NCBI GenBank assembly: GCA_964405335.1
Contig: CAYONP010000111.1
Location: 1 to 16,667, forward strand
Direction: 5' to 3'
Length of the DNA stretch: 16,667 bases
DNA from: CAYONP01 sp964405335
Lineage (GTDB): Bacteria > Armatimonadota > UBA10988
Position 1 is the first letter of the stretch. Each line of letters opens with the position of its first letter. The notes under the pieces are model-generated. The model was not told the DNA's origin and made no database searches. It saw only the letters and a program-made list of their open reading frames with translations. Of this stretch, positions 15,744 to 16,667 are shown piece by piece. A program made the translations under genes and the position numbers.

Positions 15744-16091
15744 CGTCGGCGGGCGGAGGAAACGGCGCAGCCAGGCGGCGCGCCGCGACTCGGCGCCGCG
15801 CGGGCCGGTGTGGCGGCGCAACTGCTGGCGCACGCCGTCGGCCAGGGCCGGCTCGAACGCGGCCCAGTAGCGGCGCTGCGCCTCGCGGTGCGCGGCCGAG
15901 CCGGCACGGGGCGCCGGCGGCTCGACGCAGATCGACTCGGCCACGGCGGCGGGCGAGCCGCCCGGCCGCGGTAGCGTCACCGCCGGCGTGGCGGCGGTGG
16001 CGGCGGAGACGAGGGTGAGCAGGCCGAGCAACGCCAGCACCGAACGCTGGTGCTGCCGCCGCTGCCATTCAAGCCCGATCACGCCGCGCAT
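15726..16091 (-). CDS. Small exported protein of unknown function upstream of secA (SecM-like candidate)
   Basis: I do not recognise a family for this 121-residue protein. It has a basic N-terminal stretch with a long n-region, a hydrophobic core SVLALLGLLTLVSA (17-30) and an Ala-x-Ala cleavage region near 31-34, so it is probably exported. The mature part is rich in Ala, Arg and Pro, with one cysteine (Cys55), and ends in FLRPPTPGTAL. The start at 16091 is chosen because the in-frame ATG at 16139 lies within the promoter -35; a GGCGGG ribosome-binding site precedes it. It ends 40 bases before secA and shares its transcript. Its position, export signal, Pro-rich end and the stem that can cover the secA ribosome-binding site recall E. 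coli SecM, which controls SecA by stalling. There is no sequence match to the SecM arrest motif, so this is a hypothesis. Confidence 0.6.
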   Translation of the reverse strand: MRGVIGLEWQRRQHQRSVLALLGLLTLVSAATAATPAVTLPRPGGSPAAVAESICVEPPAPRAGSAAHREAQRRYWAAFEPALADGVRQQLRRHTGPRGAESRRAAWLRRFLRPPTPGTAL

Positions 16092-16110
16092 GGGCCCGCC
16101 TCGGTCACCT

Positions 16111-16139
16111 AGCGTACCAGAACGCCGGCGGACTGTCAC
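16111..16139 (-). promoter_or_regulatory. Sigma-70-type promoter for the small protein-secA-trmH operon
   Basis: Read on the minus strand, GTGACA (16134-16139) differs by one base from the -35 consensus. It is followed by a 17-base spacer ending in TGG and then TACGCT (16111-16116) as a weak extended -10. Transcription would start near 16104, only about 13 bases before the ATG at 16091. No other promoter-like sequence was found between this point and secA. Confidence 0.5.
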
Positions 16140-16182
16140 GAAGTGCCCGGTTCAATGCGATGCGCCTGCGGCAGGCAGCAAC

Positions 16183-16239
16183 CGTAGCGGCGCGCTGCGC
16201 GCGTCGATGTCCGGCGGCCGGCTGCCAGCCGGCGCTACG
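16183..16239. repeat. REP-like palindromic element with CGTAGCG ends
   Basis: The 57-base element starts with CGTAGCG and ends with its complement CGCTACG. It contains an inner hairpin GCCGGCT-gcc-AGCCGGC (16217-16233). The right half, read on the minus strand as GTAGCGCCGGCTGGCAGCCGG, resembles the GTAGCGCCGGCTtcCAGCCGGC type of interspersed palindrome I recall from other GC-rich genomes. Copy number elsewhere in this genome is unknown. Confidence 0.55.
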
Positions 16240-16270
16240 ACCGCTGCACACCGCCACTCCACGGCGGCGC

Positions 16271-16374
16271 GATAGGGTGCGGCTCGCCGCACCAGGGACG
16301 GTGTGAAGCCGATGGGCCGGCAAGCCGCACCACTGGCGGCGCGGAGTCGATGGCGCGGCAAGCCGCACCCTATC
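16271..16374. repeat. Inverted pair of GATAGGGTGCGGCT palindromic repeats, with further partial copies
   Basis: GATAGGGTGCGGCT at 16271-16284 is repeated perfectly in inverse orientation at 16361-16374. The match extends to about 24 bases with two differences. Copy A is itself a perfect palindrome, GGTGCGGC-TC-GCCGCACC (16276-16293). Related fragments lie at 16316-16332 (inverse) and 16408-16420 (direct, truncated). The array follows the stop of the FGE-like gene and could act as its transcription end, although there is no U-run. Confidence 0.65.
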
Positions 16375-16422
16375 CACTGCCAGGCCGCGGGCGCTGAGGG
16401 AGGCGAAAGGGTGCGGCTCGCG

Positions 16423-16667
16423 TCAAGGAGCCTCGGCGCACCGAAACCCGCTGCTGCTGTACCGGTTGCCCGGGTTGTACCAGTTCCGGTAGGCGACACG
16501 CAGGGTCTCCGGGATGCTGCGCCACGAGCCACCCCGCAACACGCGGAATGTTCCGTTGTCTTGATTTATCGGATCGCGGGCCGGCATTCGTGTGTACCAG
16601 CGCTCGTCGTACGCGTCGCGGCACCACTCCCACACCCCGCCGATCATGTCGTGCAGGCCAAAGCCAT
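16423..16667 (-). CDS. FGE/SUMF1-like domain protein, partial (N-terminus beyond right edge)
   Basis: Only the last 80 residues are visible. They begin in frame with GFGLHDMIGGVWEWCRDAYD, the conserved FGL-x-DM-x-G-x-VWEWC motif of formylglycine-generating-enzyme-like domains, followed by LRGGSWRS and GFRCAEAP at the C-terminus. In active enzymes two cysteines lie in the segment between the GGSW and GFR motifs. Here that segment has none, so this is probably a non-catalytic binding or structural member, like the domains in the large plus-strand protein. The gene reads toward the secA operon on the same strand but is separated from it by a repeat-rich gap, so it is probably a different transcription unit. 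What lies N-terminal (for example a kinase or peptidase domain) cannot be seen. Confidence 0.85.
   Translation of the reverse strand, partial: GFGLHDMIGGVWEWCRDAYDERWYTRMPARDPINQDNGTFRVLRGGSWRSIPETLRVAYRNWYNPGNRYSSSGFRCAEAP

Larger units (their letters stand above)
16092..16422. other. Intergenic region with the secA-operon promoter and palindromic repeats
   Basis: No convincing gene lies in these 331 bases. They hold the minus-strand promoter at the left end and two types of short palindromic repeat between about 16183 and 16420, just downstream of the FGE-like gene. The open frames here are short, have repeat-derived Arg/Ala-rich composition and no recognisable ribosome-binding site. Confidence 0.7.

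Noticed and set aside
15686..15907. Earlier in-frame start for SecA at 15907
   Set aside because: The added 74 residues are the shadow of the upstream small gene. A good GGGGAG ribosome-binding site precedes the ATG at 15685, and MPNDSEPRRGLLQRVW fits a SecA N-terminus.

Overview
The window is a dense, very GC-rich bacterial chromosome segment with short gaps, overlapping stop/start codons and no mobile element, tRNA, rRNA or CRISPR array that I can see. The gene content suggests Planctomycetota or a related lineage: C-type-lectin and formylglycine-generating-enzyme-like (FGE/SUMF1) domains on membrane proteins, a SecA with insertions, and palindromic intergenic repeats. This is inference, because no phylogenetic marker was compared.

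Left part (minus strand, 1-2204): an extended -10 promoter drives a secreted SpoIVB-like S55-family protein, whose stop overlaps the start of an MlaE-type lipid-transport permease that runs off the left edge. Middle-left (plus strand, 2329-7561): three overlapping genes form a signalling cassette. They are an ECF-like sigma factor, a membrane protein with an H-x3-C-x2-C anti-sigma motif and an extracytoplasmic C-type-lectin-like domain, and a 1250-residue five-pass membrane protein. The last carries two more lectin-like domains, two FGE-like domains and a C-terminal LGFP-repeat region outside the membrane. The likely logic is surface-ligand sensing that controls sigma factor release.

Right part (minus strand, 16139 down to 7563): one promoter reads a 121-residue exported protein of unknown function, then secA, then a TrmH/SpoU RNA methyltransferase. 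The SecA is exceptional. Its motor domains look normal, but the helical wing/scaffold region is expanded to about 20 diverged tandem units of 72-82 residues, giving 2455 residues in place of the roughly 1060 left when the extra units are subtracted. The small exported protein ends in a Pro-rich C-terminus, and its last codons can pair with the secA ribosome-binding site. That layout resembles E. coli SecM-SecA control and is the second notable candidate.

The far right (16092-16422) is a non-coding stretch with two kinds of palindromic repeats, followed by the C-terminal end of another FGE-like protein cut by the window edge.
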